Source: Hyphomicrobiales bacterium
GTDB lineage: Bacteria > Pseudomonadota > Alphaproteobacteria > Rhizobiales > Xanthobacteraceae
Length of the DNA: 64,000 bases
Assembly: GCA_021730985.1 (NCBI GenBank)
Contig: JAKFYI010000031.1
Coordinates: 186,001-250,000 of the forward strand
Direction: 5' to 3'
The translations under genes were made by a program, and so were the position numbers. Positions 1-10,598 of the stretch are shown one piece after another. The first letter of the stretch is position 1. Every line of letters starts with the position of its first letter. The notes beneath the pieces are model-generated. The model had not been told where the DNA came from and made no database searches. It was given only the letters and a program-made list of their open reading frames with translations.

Positions 1-1332
1 GACTCGCAGCGTATGGCGGACGCGCTTGCGCCCGAGGGCTACGTCGAGACCGCGACGCCCGACGGCGCCGATCTCATCATCCTCAACACCTGCCACATCC
101 GCGAGAAGGCGGCCGACAAGGTGTATTCCGAGCTCGGCCGGTTGCGCGAACTCAAGGATGAGGCGGCGGATCAGGGCCGCCGCGTCGTGCTGGCGGTCGC
201 CGGCTGCATCGCGCAGGCCGAGGGTCAGGAGATCATCCGTCGCGCCGGCTACGTCGATCTGGTGTTCGGTCCGCAGAATTATCACCAACTGCCGGACATG
301 CTGGCTCGCGCCGAACACGGCAAGGTGGTCGAAACCGAATTCCCTTCCGATGACAAATTCGACCATCTGCCCGCGCCGAGCCGCGCTTCGACGCGCCGCC
401 GCGGCGTGTCGGCATTCGTCACCGTGCAGGAAGGCTGCGACAAGTTCTGCACGTTCTGCGTCGTACCGTATACGCGCGGCGCCGAAGTGTCACGTCCGGT
501 TGCGAAGATCGTCGCCGAGGTGGAGCGCCTCGCCGATGCCGGTGTCCGCGAAGTCACGCTGATCGGACAGAACGTCAACGCCTATCACGGCTCAGCGCCC
601 GACGGCCGTGCCGCCACGCTGGCCGATCTGCTCTATCGCCTGGCACGCGTGCCGGGCATCGCGCGTCTGCGCTACACCACCAGCCATCCGCTCGACATGG
701 ACGATCGGCTGATCGAAGCGCATCGCGACCTGCCGGCGCTGATGCCGCATCTGCATTTGCCGGTGCAATCGGGCTCCGACCGCGTGCTCGACGCAATGAA
801 CCGCCGCCACACCCGCGCCCAGTATCTCGATTGCATCGAGCGGCTGCGCCGGGTGCGTCCCGACATCGCGTTCTCATCGGATTTCATCGTGGGATTTCCC
901 GGTGAGACCGACGAAGAGTTCGAAGCCACGTTCTCGCTGGTGCGCGAGGTCGGTTACGCCAGCGCCTACTCGTTCAAGTATTCGCCGCGGCCGGGCACGC
1001 CCGCCGCCGAGCTGGAACAGTTGCCGGAGGCGCTTAAGCACGAGCGCCTGCAGCGGCTGCAGCACGAAATCGACCGCCAGCTCGACGCCTTCAACGCCGC
1101 GAGCCTGGGCGCCACGCTGGACGTTCTGTTCGAGAAGGCCGCCAAGCGCCCTGGCCAGATGGTCGGGAAATCCCCATATCTGCAATCGGTGCATGTGATG
1201 GGATCGGCAAACTTGATCGGCGGGATTTACCCGGTGACGATTGACGAACTCGGCAGCTTCACGCTGTCCGGAACGCTGGCGCAGAACGCCGCGTTGAACC
1301 TAAACGAGAACGGGAGTCTGATCGTTGCGTAG
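1..1332 (+). CDS. miaB: tRNA-2-methylthio-N6-dimethylallyladenosine synthase MiaB (5' end cut by window)
   Basis: Radical-SAM enzyme that adds a methylthio group to i6A37 of tRNAs. The frame is open from base 1 (D-S-Q-R-M), which matches the family's YDSQRM segment, so the real start lies upstream and only about the first 20 residues are missing. Visible features are two N-terminal cluster cysteines (NTCHIREKA and AVAGCIAQ), the radical-SAM CxxxCxxC in [10 protein letters not shown] (first Cys codon at 436), and a C-terminal TRAM-like stretch. It heads a compact group with phoH, ybeY, corC and lnt; phoH starts 8 bp before its stop. The order is conserved in alphaproteobacteria. Confidence 0.96.
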   Translation, partial: DSQRMADALAPEGYVETATPDGADLIILNTCHIREKAADKVYSELGRLRELKDEAADQGRRVVLAVAGCIAQAEGQEIIRRAGYVDLVFGPQNYHQLPDMLARAEHGKVVETEFPSDDKFDHLPAPSRASTRRRGVSAFVTVQEGCDKFCTFCVVPYTRGAEVSRPVAKIVAEVERLADAGVREVTLIGQNVNAYHGSAPDGRAATLADLLYRLARVPGIARLRYTTSHPLDMDDRLIEAHRDLPALMPHLHLPVQSGSDRVLDAMNRRHTRAQYLDCIERLRRVRPDIAFSSDFIVGFPGETDEEFEATFSLVREVGYASAYSFKYSPRPGTPAAELEQLPEALKHERLQRLQHEIDRQLDAFNAASLGATLDVLFEKAAKRPGQMVGKSPYLQSVHVMGSANLIGGIYPVTIDELGSFTLSGTLAQNAALNLNENGSLIVA

Positions 1333-2344
1333 CCTCGGACCCGGCAATCTCACCACCGACACGGCGCCCGCTCAGGTCGTGCTCGCCTTCGACGACAATC
1401 GCTTCGCATCGGTCCTGTTCGGCCAGTACGGCCAGAACCTGGCATTGATCGAGCGCCGCCTCGGAGTGGTCGCCGAACAGCGCGGCAACCATGTCACGCT
1501 GGAGGGCTCGCGCGATGCTTGCGAGCAGGCGCGCCGCGTGATGGAGGGCCTGTACGAACAGATCAAGCGCGGCCGCGATCTTGCCGCCGGCGACGTGGAA
1601 GGCGCGATCCGCCAAGTCATCGCGCAAGGCTCGTTGTTCGATTTCGATCCCGCGGCGCCCCGGCCCGCCTTCGAGGAAATCAATTTGCGCAAGCGTCCGG
1701 TTCGCGCCCGTACCGCGGCGCAGGACGCATACATCCGCGCGCTGCGGCGCGATGCGCTGGTGTTCGGCACCGGTCCGGCCGGCACCGGCAAGACCTGGCT
1801 CGCCGTCGCCCACGCGGTGTCGCTGTTCGAACGCAAGGAAGTGGACCGCATCATCCTGTCGCGTCCCGCGGTCGAGGCCGGCGAGCGGCTCGGCTTCCTG
1901 CCCGGCGATCTGCGCGAGAAGGTCGATCCCTACCTGCGTCCGGTGTACGACGCGCTGTACGATTTGATGGATGCGCGGATCGTCGAACGCGCGCTGCAAA
2001 CCAACGAGATCGAGATCGCGCCGCTCGCCTTCATGCGCGGCCGAACGCTGTCGAACGCGGCCATCATCCTCGACGAAGCGCAGAACACCACCGCGATGCA
2101 GATGAAGATGTTTCTCACCAGGCTTGGCGAGAACAGCCGGATGATCGTCACCGGCGATCCGAGTCAGGTCGATCTGCCGTCCGGCCAGACCTCGGGACTT
2201 GCCGAAGCCGTGCGGCTGCTTGCCGGCGTCGAGGGCATCGGCCACGCCACGTTCACCGCCGAGGACGTGGTTCGCCATGAACTGGTGTCGCGCATCGTCG
2301 CGGCCTACGACAATGCCGCTGCGCGCAAGCGCGAGGGTGGGTAA
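1325..2344 (+). CDS. phoH: PhoH-like ATPase
   Basis: P-loop NTPase of the PhoH/YbeZ family, a cytosolic RNA-associated ATPase that usually pairs with YbeY. It has 339 residues. Walker A is GPAGTGKT at residues 150-157 and Walker B is AIILDEAQN. The start is a TTG overlapping the miaB stop by 8 bp; no ATG exists near it, and the N-terminus [14 protein letters not shown] segment needs this upstream start. The stop TAA shares a base with the ybeY ATG, indicating translational coupling. The adjacent YbeY and YbeX/CorC homologues suggest a role in ribosome or RNA quality control; that is inference from the family. Confidence 0.93.
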   Translation: MRSLGPGNLTTDTAPAQVVLAFDDNRFASVLFGQYGQNLALIERRLGVVAEQRGNHVTLEGSRDACEQARRVMEGLYEQIKRGRDLAAGDVEGAIRQVIAQGSLFDFDPAAPRPAFEEINLRKRPVRARTAAQDAYIRALRRDALVFGTGPAGTGKTWLAVAHAVSLFERKEVDRIILSRPAVEAGERLGFLPGDLREKVDPYLRPVYDALYDLMDARIVERALQTNEIEIAPLAFMRGRTLSNAAIILDEAQNTTAMQMKMFLTRLGENSRMIVTGDPSQVDLPSGQTSGLAEAVRLLAGVEGIGHATFTAEDVVRHELVSRIVAAYDNAAARKREGG

Positions 2345-2874
2345 TGACCCGATCGCCGGCCCTGCCCCGCAAACGGGCACGGAAGCAGACGCTGCTGATC
2401 GACGTCATGATCCAATCCGCACGCTGGAAGGCCGAACCGCGGGCGGCCGCAATCGTCAGAAAAGCCATCAGGGCCGCAGCGTCGGCGGCCTCAACGCCGA
2501 GCGCGGAGCTTGCTATCGTGCTGACGGATGATTCGGCGATCCACACGCTCAATCGCGACTGGCGCGGCCATGACGCGCCGACCAACGTGCTCTCATTCCC
2601 GGCGAAGCAACCGCGGGGCCGGCGCACCGGCGCAGCCATGCCGGATTCGCTCGGCGACATCGTCATCGCCTACCAGACCACGGCACGGGAGGCTCGCGCG
2701 GAATGCAAGCCGCTCAAGCACCATCTGGCCCATCTCGCGGTTCACGGCTTTCTCCATCTGGTGGGCTACGACCACGAAAAGCTTCGCGACGCCAAGCGGA
2801 TGGAAGCGTTCGAGACCAATATCCTCGCCGGGCTCGGCGTGCCCGATCCGTATGCCAGCCACCGGAAGCTGTGA
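2344..2874 (+). CDS. ybeY: endoribonuclease YbeY (rRNA maturation factor)
   Basis: Metal-dependent single-strand RNase needed for 16S rRNA 3' maturation and ribosome quality control. The signature HGFLHLVGYDHE carries the three zinc-binding histidines, near residue 135. At 176 aa it is of normal length for the alphaproteobacterial form. The ATG overlaps the phoH TAA by one base and the following gene begins 8 bp after its stop, so it is co-transcribed with phoH and corC. Confidence 0.95.
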   Translation: MTRSPALPRKRARKQTLLIDVMIQSARWKAEPRAAAIVRKAIRAAASAASTPSAELAIVLTDDSAIHTLNRDWRGHDAPTNVLSFPAKQPRGRRTGAAMPDSLGDIVIAYQTTAREARAECKPLKHHLAHLAVHGFLHLVGYDHEKLRDAKRMEAFETNILAGLGVPDPYASHRKL

Positions 2875-2882
2875 GGCGCACG

Positions 2883-4031
2883 ATGCCTGACAGCGACGCG
2901 CAGAACCGGCAGCCAGACGACAATCGCAACCTCCCGGCGGTCGTGCCGCCGCACGGCGTGCCCGACAAGGAGAATGTCTTCGCCCGCATCGCGCGCGCCC
3001 TGTTCGGCTGGCGCTCCGGCACCACACGCGCGGATCTCGAAGTGGTGCTGGAGGCGGCTGTGCCGGGCGAGACCGGCGTGTCGCCGGCCGAGCGAACCAT
3101 GCTGATGAACATCCTGGCGCTGCGCGAGCGCCGGATCGAGGATGTCATGCTGCCGCGCGCCGACATCGTGGCGGTTCAACAGGATATTTCACTCGGCGAA
3201 CTGATCAAGGTGTTCCAAATCGCCGCACACTCCCGGCTGGTGGTGTTCAACGACACCCTCGACGATCCGGCCGGGATGGTGCACATCCGCGACCTGATCG
3301 CATTCATGGCGACGCGCGCCGCGGTGGACGCCGACAAGAATGCCAAGCGCAAGAAGCCGCTGACCGCCGGCCTCAACCTCAAGGCGGTCGATCTGGCGTT
3401 ACCGCTCTCGGCCACCAAGATCGTGCGGGCGATGCTGTTCGTGCCGCCGTCGATGCCGGCACTCGACCTGCTCGCCAAGATGCAGACAACCCACATCCAG
3501 CTTGCGCTGGTGGTGGACGAGTACGGCGGCACCGACGGCCTGGTTTCGATGGAAGACATCGTCGAGGAGATCGTCGGCGAGATCGCGGACGAGCACGACG
3601 AAGACGAAAAGCCAACCGTGCTGCGCCAGCCCGACGGATCGTACATCGCCGACGCGCGCGCAACTCTCGAGGACGCGGTCGCCACCATTGGACCGGAATT
3701 CGATGTCCGCGAAGCTGCGCAGGAGGTCGATACCCTCGGCGGCTACATGATGGCGCAGGGCGGCCGCCTGCCGCTGCGCGGCGAGTTGGTGACCGGCCCT
3801 CCGGGCTTCGAGATCGAGGTGCTGGACTCCGATCCGCGGCGCATCAAGCGCGTGCGGATCCATCGCCGCACCGACCGCAAGATCGAGCATGACCGCGATG
3901 GCCGGCGCCGCTACAGCGGCCCCGACGTCACGAGCCCGACGATCGCCGCGGGCGAACCGGCCGGCCAGGATCATGCCCAAGTTCAGTCAAAGGCGTCTCA
4001 GGAAACACCAAAGACGCCGCCACGCCCGTGA
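2883..4031 (+). CDS. corC: CBS-domain protein of the CorC/YbeX (HlyC/CorC) family
   Basis: Soluble CorC/YbeX type protein of 382 aa: an acidic N-terminus, two CBS domains (the first starts around residue 80 in RRIEDVMLPRADI), then the C-terminal CorC_HlyC domain (LGGYMMAQGGRLP onward) and a charged tail. It has no DUF21 membrane domain. Family members are linked to Mg/Co efflux and, as YbeX, to ribosome metabolism. The ATG at 2883 is chosen because it follows the ybeY stop closely and matches family length; upstream in-frame codons lie inside ybeY. The TGA overlaps the lnt GTG. Confidence 0.88.
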   Translation: MPDSDAQNRQPDDNRNLPAVVPPHGVPDKENVFARIARALFGWRSGTTRADLEVVLEAAVPGETGVSPAERTMLMNILALRERRIEDVMLPRADIVAVQQDISLGELIKVFQIAAHSRLVVFNDTLDDPAGMVHIRDLIAFMATRAAVDADKNAKRKKPLTAGLNLKAVDLALPLSATKIVRAMLFVPPSMPALDLLAKMQTTHIQLALVVDEYGGTDGLVSMEDIVEEIVGEIADEHDEDEKPTVLRQPDGSYIADARATLEDAVATIGPEFDVREAAQEVDTLGGYMMAQGGRLPLRGELVTGPPGFEIEVLDSDPRRIKRVRIHRRTDRKIEHDRDGRRRYSGPDVTSPTIAAGEPAGQDHAQVQSKASQETPKTPPRP

Positions 4032-5653
4032 CCATCGCCGACACCCAACCGCGCACCCGGCCGATCATCCGCCTCTCGCACGGCGTTGTGTTGGCCTGGG
4101 GCTGGCGCCGCGCGGCGATCGCATTCATCGCCGGCGCGGTTTCGGTTCTGGCGTTGTCGCCGTTCGATCTGTGGCCGGTGCTGTTTCTGACATTTCCAGT
4201 GCTGGTCTGGCTGGTGGACGGTGCGGCCGCCGGCCGGCTCGGCGGAGTGTGGAGCGCGTTCGTCGCGGGCTGGTGGTTCGGCTTCGGCTACTTTTTTGCC
4301 GGCCTCTATTGGATGGGTTACGCGTTCCTGGTCGATGCCAAGACGTTCGGCTGGATGCTGCCGTTCGCGGTGACGGCGGTGCCGGCCGCGCTGGCACTGT
4401 TCACCGGATTCGGACTCGCATTCGCGCGTGCGATCTGGATGCGCGGCCCGGTGCGCATCCTGTCGCTTGCTGTCGCGCTCACAGTCGCCGAATGGCTGCG
4501 CGGCCATGTGCTCACCGGCTTTCCGTGGAACACCTACGGCTACGCGCTCACCGGCCCGCTTGTGCTGGCGCAGACCGCGGCGCTGATCGGTATCTGGGGG
4601 CTGACCTTCGTCGCGGTCGCCGTATTCGCGACACCCGCGCTGTTCGCAGACGATCGCGCCGACACGCGGCGGCCGTGGATTCCGCTCATCGTTGCCGTCA
4701 CGCTGCTCGCGGCACTCGCCGCTTTCGGAGCATGGCGGCTGGCGCGGACGCCGACGGCACTGGTTGACGACGTGCGGCTGCGGATCATGCAGCCCAATCT
4801 TCAGCAGGACGAGAAATTCAACTACGCCGCGCGCGGCGACGTGATGAAGCGCTACATCGCGCTGTCGGACCGCTCCACCGGACCGCGGTCGAGCGGCGTG
4901 CGCGACGCAACGCATCTGATCTGGCCGGAGTCGGCATTCCCATTCTTCCTGATGCGCGAAGCCGATGCGCTGGCGCAGATTGCTGAGCTGCTCCCGCAGG
5001 GCACGGTGCTGATCACCGGCGCGATACGCGCGCCGGAGCCGATCCCGGGCGCCGCGATCTCGCACGCCTACAACTCCGTCTACGTGATCGATCATGACGG
5101 TGCGGTGCTTTCGGTTTACGACAAAGTGCACCTGGTGCCGTTCGGCGAATATCTGCCACTGCAGAGCATCCTCGAACGCTTCGGGCTGATGCAACTCACC
5201 AAGGTGCAGGGTGGCTTCATTCCCGGCACACGCCGCCGCGCCATCGAAGTGCCGCGCGCGCCGCGATTCCTTCCGCTGATCTGTTACGAGATCATCTTCC
5301 CCAGCGAAGCTGTGCCGCGCGGCGAACGCCCCGGCTGGCTCGTCAACCTGACCAACGACGGCTGGTTCGGCATCAGCACCGGGCCCTACCAGCACCTGCA
5401 GCAAGCGCGCGTGCGCGCCATCGAGGAAGGCCTGCCGCTGGTGCGCGCAGCCAACACGGGAATTTCCGCGGTGGTCGATCCAGTCGGCCGCATCATCAAC
5501 TCGCTGCCGCTCGGCGCCGAGGGCGTGCTCGACTCGCCCTTGCCCCGCCCGATCGGCCGCACGCTTTACGTGCGCGCAGGCGATGGTATTGCCGCACTGC
5601 TGTTGGGTGCGGCTTTGGTTCTCATCATACGCCGCCGCATGCGGCAGGTTTGA
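4028..5653 (+). CDS. lnt: apolipoprotein N-acyltransferase
   Basis: Inner-membrane enzyme that N-acylates the lipid-modified cysteine of lipoproteins, the last step of lipoprotein maturation. The 541-aa protein has several N-terminal transmembrane helices followed by a nitrilase-like periplasmic domain. The catalytic triad is visible as Glu in LIWPESAFPF, Lys in YDKVHLVPFGEY and Cys in PLICYEIIFP. A last hydrophobic helix precedes the stop. The GTG start overlaps the corC stop (GTGA), so it is the last gene of the miaB operon. Confidence 0.96.
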   Translation: MTIADTQPRTRPIIRLSHGVVLAWGWRRAAIAFIAGAVSVLALSPFDLWPVLFLTFPVLVWLVDGAAAGRLGGVWSAFVAGWWFGFGYFFAGLYWMGYAFLVDAKTFGWMLPFAVTAVPAALALFTGFGLAFARAIWMRGPVRILSLAVALTVAEWLRGHVLTGFPWNTYGYALTGPLVLAQTAALIGIWGLTFVAVAVFATPALFADDRADTRRPWIPLIVAVTLLAALAAFGAWRLARTPTALVDDVRLRIMQPNLQQDEKFNYAARGDVMKRYIALSDRSTGPRSSGVRDATHLIWPESAFPFFLMREADALAQIAELLPQGTVLITGAIRAPEPIPGAAISHAYNSVYVIDHDGAVLSVYDKVHLVPFGEYLPLQSILERFGLMQLTKVQGGFIPGTRRRAIEVPRAPRFLPLICYEIIFPSEAVPRGERPGWLVNLTNDGWFGISTGPYQHLQQARVRAIEEGLPLVRAANTGISAVVDPVGRIINSLPLGAEGVLDSPLPRPIGRTLYVRAGDGIAALLLGAALVLIIRRRMRQV

Positions 5654-5930
5654 GTTCGCTGCGGCGCGAACCCCGCGGGGGCGATTGCCTGCGAAAAATT
5701 GTGGCATGCACGAGCCGCGGTCGCGCCATGCCGAGAAAGCTTTTGTGGCGGGGCATACCTTGTCATAAGTCCCAGTACTTCGCTGGTATGCCAAATAATC
5801 GAACTCAATTTGAACCAAATCAGTTGGAAAGTTTCGTTTGAACTTTCACGCTGCCAAGCGGGGTTGTAAATCACGGATTGCACACGGGATTGAATTGTGA
5901 GCATTACCAGGGCCCAAATTGAGGACCAAC
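5654..5930. other. intergenic region lnt to XRE regulator
   Basis: A 277-bp gap of lower GC than the flanking genes. The second half probably holds the promoter of the XRE regulator (A/T-rich around 5770-5850), but no convincing -35/-10 pair, terminator or RNA gene stood out. A short open frame here has no coding look. Confidence 0.3.
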
Positions 5931-6344
5931 ATGATTGCTAAGAAGGCGCCCAATCCGACGGACAAGCACGTCGGTGCCAGGGTGCGAATGCGCCGCATGA
6001 TGCTCAGCATGAGCCAGGAAAAGCTCGGCGACGCTCTCGGTCTCACGTTCCAGCAAGTACAGAAATATGAGAAGGGTGCGAACCGCATCGGCGCGAGTCG
6101 ATTGCAGCAGATCGCGCACATCCTGCAAGTCCCGGTCGCGTTCTTCTTCGAAGGCGCGCCGGCCGCTACCGGCCAACTGGTCGAAGGCATGTCGGAGGCA
6201 CCGTCGCCATCGTATGTGTCCGACTTCCTTGCCACCTCCGACGGCCTGGCGCTGACCAAGTCATTCATGAAAATCAAAGACCCCAAGCTGCGCCGCCGCA
6301 TCGTCGATCTGGTTGAGCAGATGGTCGCAGATCACGACAAATAG
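5931..6344 (+). CDS. XRE-family helix-turn-helix regulator upstream of metK
   Basis: A 137-aa DNA-binding protein with an N-terminal Cro/CI-type HTH (SQEKLGDALGLTFQQVQKYE, roughly residues 25-60) and a C-terminal helical tail ending RRRIVDLVEQMVADHD. The ATG at 5931 is preferred over an in-frame TTG at 5919 because GAGGA at 5921-5925 is correctly spaced before it. Close homologues with LTFQQVQKYEKGANRIG are common in Hyphomicrobiales. Its targets are unknown; its place before metK may be positional only. Confidence 0.88.
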   Translation: MIAKKAPNPTDKHVGARVRMRRMMLSMSQEKLGDALGLTFQQVQKYEKGANRIGASRLQQIAHILQVPVAFFFEGAPAATGQLVEGMSEAPSPSYVSDFLATSDGLALTKSFMKIKDPKLRRRIVDLVEQMVADHDK

Positions 6345-6472
6345 GCGCGGCCCAATACGACCGCTGCGTTTGCCCACGGCCGCCCACATCTTGACCGCGC
6401 GGCGCGCTACTGCAAAAACACCCCCTGCATCACCGGCGCGGCCGCAGCCCGCCTTTTCAGGAGTGTGTAACG

Positions 6473-7741
<1,269 letters not shown>

Positions 7742-7765
7742 GCGAGAACGAGCCACACCGCACTT

Positions 7766-7838
7766 GTCATGCCCCGCGAAAGCGGGGCATCCAGTACTCC
7801 CGGTGATTACTGGATCGTCCGCTTTCGCGGACGATGAC
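7766..7838. repeat. palindromic intergenic repeat, copy 1 (GTCAT...ATGAC family)
   Basis: A 73-bp element bounded by GTCAT and ATGAC. It contains three nested inverted repeats: TGCCCCGC-GAAA-GCGGGGCA (7770-7789), CCAGTA/TACTGG (7791-7796 with 7808-7813) and TCGTCCGC-TTTC-GCGGACGA (7815-7834). The same architecture occurs at 15552-15639 and 27848-27942. It lies between metK and trmB and supplies an in-frame ATG (7834) just before the likely trmB start. Confidence 0.9.
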
Positions 7839-7842
7839 ACCC

Positions 7843-8541
7843 ATGACTGACCGAAGTCCGCAGACACATCGAACCGGCGCCTTCTTTGGCCGGCGCAAAG
7901 GGCATCCTTTGCGGCAGCGGCAGGCTGCGCTGTTCGATGCCCTGCTGCCCAAGCTCGCGCTCGACCTGGAGCGCCCGGCGCCCGATGACCTTCGCACGCT
8001 GTTCGAAGCAGCATCCGAGGTGCGGCTCGAAAGCGGGTTCGGCGGCGGCGAACATCTGATGGCGGAGGCCGAACGATATCCAGACATTGGATTCATCGGC
8101 ATCGAGCCGTTCGTCAACGGCATGGCCAAAGCGCTGGCGGTGATCGACGAACGCAAGATCCGCAACATCCGGCTGCACCACGGCGACGCGACCGACGTGC
8201 TGGCATGGCTTCCGGGCGGCTCGCTCGGCCGCGTCGATCTGCTCTATCCCGACCCTTGGCCGAAGCGGCGGCATTGGAAAAGGCGTTTTGTGCAGGATGG
8301 AAGCGTCGCGCAGATCGCCCGGATTCTGCGTTCGCAGGGCGAGTTCCGTTTCGCGAGCGACATTCCCGACTACATCGCTTGGACCCTGGTCCGGTTGATG
8401 CGCTCGCCGGACTTTGCGTGGACTGCCGAACGGGCCGACGACTGGCGCAAACCCTGGCCGGGCTTCAGCCGCACGCGCTACGAGGCCAAGGCGATCCGCG
8501 AAGGCCGCGTGCCCTGCTACCTGAGTTTCCGGCGAACGTGA
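7843..8541 (+). CDS. trmB: tRNA (guanine-N7-)-methyltransferase
   Basis: SAM-dependent enzyme that makes m7G46 in the tRNA variable loop. The 232-aa protein has the SAM-binding GFGGGEHL motif and the family signature [15 protein letters not shown]. The ATG at 7843 is preferred over an in-frame ATG at 7834, which lies within the palindromic repeat. Its stop codon at 8539-8541 directly abuts the stop of the convergent DUF2336 gene at 8542. Confidence 0.94.
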   Translation: MTDRSPQTHRTGAFFGRRKGHPLRQRQAALFDALLPKLALDLERPAPDDLRTLFEAASEVRLESGFGGGEHLMAEAERYPDIGFIGIEPFVNGMAKALAVIDERKIRNIRLHHGDATDVLAWLPGGSLGRVDLLYPDPWPKRRHWKRRFVQDGSVAQIARILRSQGEFRFASDIPDYIAWTLVRLMRSPDFAWTAERADDWRKPWPGFSRTRYEAKAIREGRVPCYLSFRRT

Positions 8542-9624
8542 TCAGGCGGCGTTAACGGGCTCACGCACTTGCCAGAAGCGGACCACGCGCTGCGCAGTGG
8601 CCGGCGCGAGCTTCTCGAAATTGGTGTAGGCGGCATCGAGCGAATGGCTGGAAGAGCCCTTGCCGTCAGGCCGCGATGTGATGACCGCCCGTGCGGTCGC
8701 CCAACTGAAGCCGAACGCCTTGCAAAGGATCAGAACCGGGTCCGGCCGGTCGCCGGCCACCAGGCGGTCCACGGCTGCGATCGGCACATTGCACAGCACC
8801 GACAATGACGCCACCGTCTCCTCGAACTTCTTGTGATTGGCGAAGCCCACCAGCGCTTGTTCGTCGAGCTTGCCGGCCTGATGAAGCTCCAGCACCGCGC
8901 GGTGCGCCTCGCTGTAGTCGCGGACCGGCGCGTTGAATTCCTTCGAAACCTTGTCGAGCGCGCGCTGCACCTCGGCCTTGGTTTCGGGTTTCGCCGCAGC
9001 GAGCAGCCGTTGCTGCACCACCGCCGTGGCGCGCACGAGCAGTTCACGGAACAAGTGGGGCGGAATGTCGGGACGCAAGCCGACCTTCTCGGCCAGTACG
9101 CCATCGCCCTCGGCGCGCTTGACCAGCGCATTGAAGCCGCCGTCGGAAAGCTTGGCCGAACGATTGTCGGCGACGTTGCGGACCACCTCCGGATCGCCGC
9201 GCCGCACCAGCACATCGGTCACGGCCTCGCCAATGCCGTTGCGGCCCGAGATCGCAAACAGGTGCGCTTGGCCCTTGGTGTTGGCGATATCGACCAGATC
9301 GCGCTCCGCGAGCCGCGACGACTGCGCGATCACGGGGCCAGCCACCGCGATATCGTCGTCGTTCGCGAGCTGACGCATCAAATCGCCCGGCGCGTTGGCG
9401 ATCGGCGCGAGATTTTGCGACATCTCGGCGCGTGCCTTGATCTCGATTTCCGTGACGAGCCGGCACAGCACGTCATCGAACAGGCCGATGTGGTCTTCGT
9501 TGAAGACGGAAGCGCCGTCGATGAAAAGATTGGCGATGCGCCGGACTGTTTCCGCGCGCCGGGCGTACGAGCCGTGCTGGATGACGTCTTCGAGCTCGGG
9601 GATCAGCGACGCGGACGCAGACAT
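8542..9624 (-). CDS. DUF2336 domain-containing protein
   Basis: A 360-aa, mostly alpha-helical cytosolic protein of the DUF2336 family, common in Hyphomicrobiales and of unknown function. The body looks like repeated helical hairpins (for example LSDGGFNALVKRAEGDGVLA), which would fit a scaffold fold; this is inference. The ATG at 9624 is chosen; an upstream TTG at 9636 would add four residues. It runs convergently against trmB with no spacer between the two stop codons. Confidence 0.8.
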   Translation of the reverse strand: MSASASLIPELEDVIQHGSYARRAETVRRIANLFIDGASVFNEDHIGLFDDVLCRLVTEIEIKARAEMSQNLAPIANAPGDLMRQLANDDDIAVAGPVIAQSSRLAERDLVDIANTKGQAHLFAISGRNGIGEAVTDVLVRRGDPEVVRNVADNRSAKLSDGGFNALVKRAEGDGVLAEKVGLRPDIPPHLFRELLVRATAVVQQRLLAAAKPETKAEVQRALDKVSKEFNAPVRDYSEAHRAVLELHQAGKLDEQALVGFANHKKFEETVASLSVLCNVPIAAVDRLVAGDRPDPVLILCKAFGFSWATARAVITSRPDGKGSSSHSLDAAYTNFEKLAPATAQRVVRFWQVREPVNAA

Positions 9625-9725
9625 ACAAAATCCCAACAGCCGCGGCGCAATTGCGGCAATGAAATCAAGTTAGGCGGGCTTGGTGAATGAACCGTTAGCC
9701 AAGCCATTCCAGACCCGGCGCGGCC

Positions 9726-9753
9726 TTGCATGGACCTTCCAAATCGCTATATT
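9726..9753 (+). promoter_or_regulatory. predicted promoter of the rimP-nusA-infB operon
   Basis: TTGCAT at 9726-9731, a 16-bp spacer and TATATT at 9748-9753 form a reasonable sigma-70-type promoter, with a start expected near 9760. This places the hairpins and terminator at 9761-9839 within the transcribed leader. Confidence 0.5.
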
Positions 9754-9760
9754 CCGCGCA

Positions 9761-9783
9761 TCCGATCAGACCGTCTGATTGGA
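9761..9783 (+). promoter_or_regulatory. leader hairpin upstream of rimP
   Basis: ATCAGAC-C-GTCTGAT (9765-9779) is a perfect 15-bp dyad. It extends outward to TCCG/TGGA with one G-U pair and would fold in the leader RNA. A second short self-complementary element, CCGATCGG, follows near 9795-9802 and could compete with the first arm. Confidence 0.5.
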
Positions 9784-9809
9784 TCCTCATAAGTCCGATC
9801 GGCTTTTGA

Positions 9810-9840
9810 GAGTGGGCCCCCCGGGACCCGCTCTTTTTTG
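9810..9840 (+). terminator. intrinsic terminator in the rimP leader (possible attenuator)
   Basis: GAGTGGG (9810-9816) pairs with CCCGCTC (9827-9833) with one G-U pair, followed by six T (9834-9839). It lies just 9 bp before the first possible rimP ATG and downstream of the operon promoter, so it would act on the operon's own leader rather than end an upstream gene; the upstream gene points the other way. Confidence 0.75.
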
Positions 9841-9863
9841 TTATCCGAATGGGCGGGGCTAAA

Positions 9864-10595
9864 ATGTGTGCGAAAACAGAGGCTTGCGCCAGCCAACCGA
9901 TGCAGGACGGGGTTGAACTCACACCGGCCGATGAACCGCGGCTGATCGTCGAGCCGGGGCTGAGCGCCCGCCTCGCCTCGATCGCCGAACCGGTGCTCGA
10001 GAGCCTGGGCTACCGGCTGGTGCGGGTGCGCATTTCCGGCAGCGACGGCTGCACGGTGCAGATCATGGCCGAGAAACCGGACGGCACGATGCTGATCGAG
10101 GACTGCGAGGTGGCGTCGCGCGCGCTGTCGCCGGTGCTGGACGCCTCCGATCCGGTCGACCGCGCCTACCGGCTGGAGCTGTCGTCGCCCGGTATCGATC
10201 GCCCGCTGGTGCGGCGCTCGGATTTCACGCGCTACGCCAACAACGTGACGAAGATCGAGATGAACGTGGCCGCGCATGGCCGCAAGCGCTTCCGCGGCAT
10301 GCTGCTCGGCGTCGAGGGCGACTGCGCGCGGATCGTGCGCGACGACGCCAAGCCGGACGAGCCTGCGGAGGTGCTGCTGCCGATCGAGGACATGGCCGAG
10401 GCGAAACTCGTCCTCACCGACGCCCTGATCACCGAGGCGCTGCGCCGCGGCAAGCAGGCCGAGTACGAAAGCGAGACGGCGCAGAACGATAACGATGCGT
10501 TTGCATCGAATGACACCCCGGCGGGACGTCCCCGCCGCCGCAAGAATTTTCAGCGCGCGTCCGCAAGCGACCGCGCCCAGCACGAAGGAGAATGA
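9864..10595 (+). CDS. rimP: ribosome maturation factor RimP
   Basis: Assembly factor for the 30S subunit and first gene of the conserved rimP-nusA-infB operon. The protein is about 243 aa, longer than the roughly 150 aa of E. coli RimP because of an N-terminal extension and a basic C-terminal tail (RPRRRKNF). The core [16 protein letters not shown] and SSPGIDRPL are typical. Three in-frame ATGs exist (9849, 9864, 9900); 9864 is preferred for the purine-rich GGGCGGGG six bases upstream, whereas 9849 follows the leader T-run without a binding site. Confidence 0.92.
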   Translation: MCAKTEACASQPMQDGVELTPADEPRLIVEPGLSARLASIAEPVLESLGYRLVRVRISGSDGCTVQIMAEKPDGTMLIEDCEVASRALSPVLDASDPVDRAYRLELSSPGIDRPLVRRSDFTRYANNVTKIEMNVAAHGRKRFRGMLLGVEGDCARIVRDDAKPDEPAEVLLPIEDMAEAKLVLTDALITEALRRGKQAEYESETAQNDNDAFASNDTPAGRPRRRKNFQRASASDRAQHEGE

Positions 10596-10598
10596 GCT

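Noticed and set aside
5650..5841. Short open frame after lnt
   Set aside because: No start signal, odd composition, and no resemblance to known proteins.
6345..6472. Possible SAM riboswitch ahead of metK
   Set aside because: No recognisable SAM-I, SAM-II or SAM/SAH core by eye; the leader is short and GC-rich.
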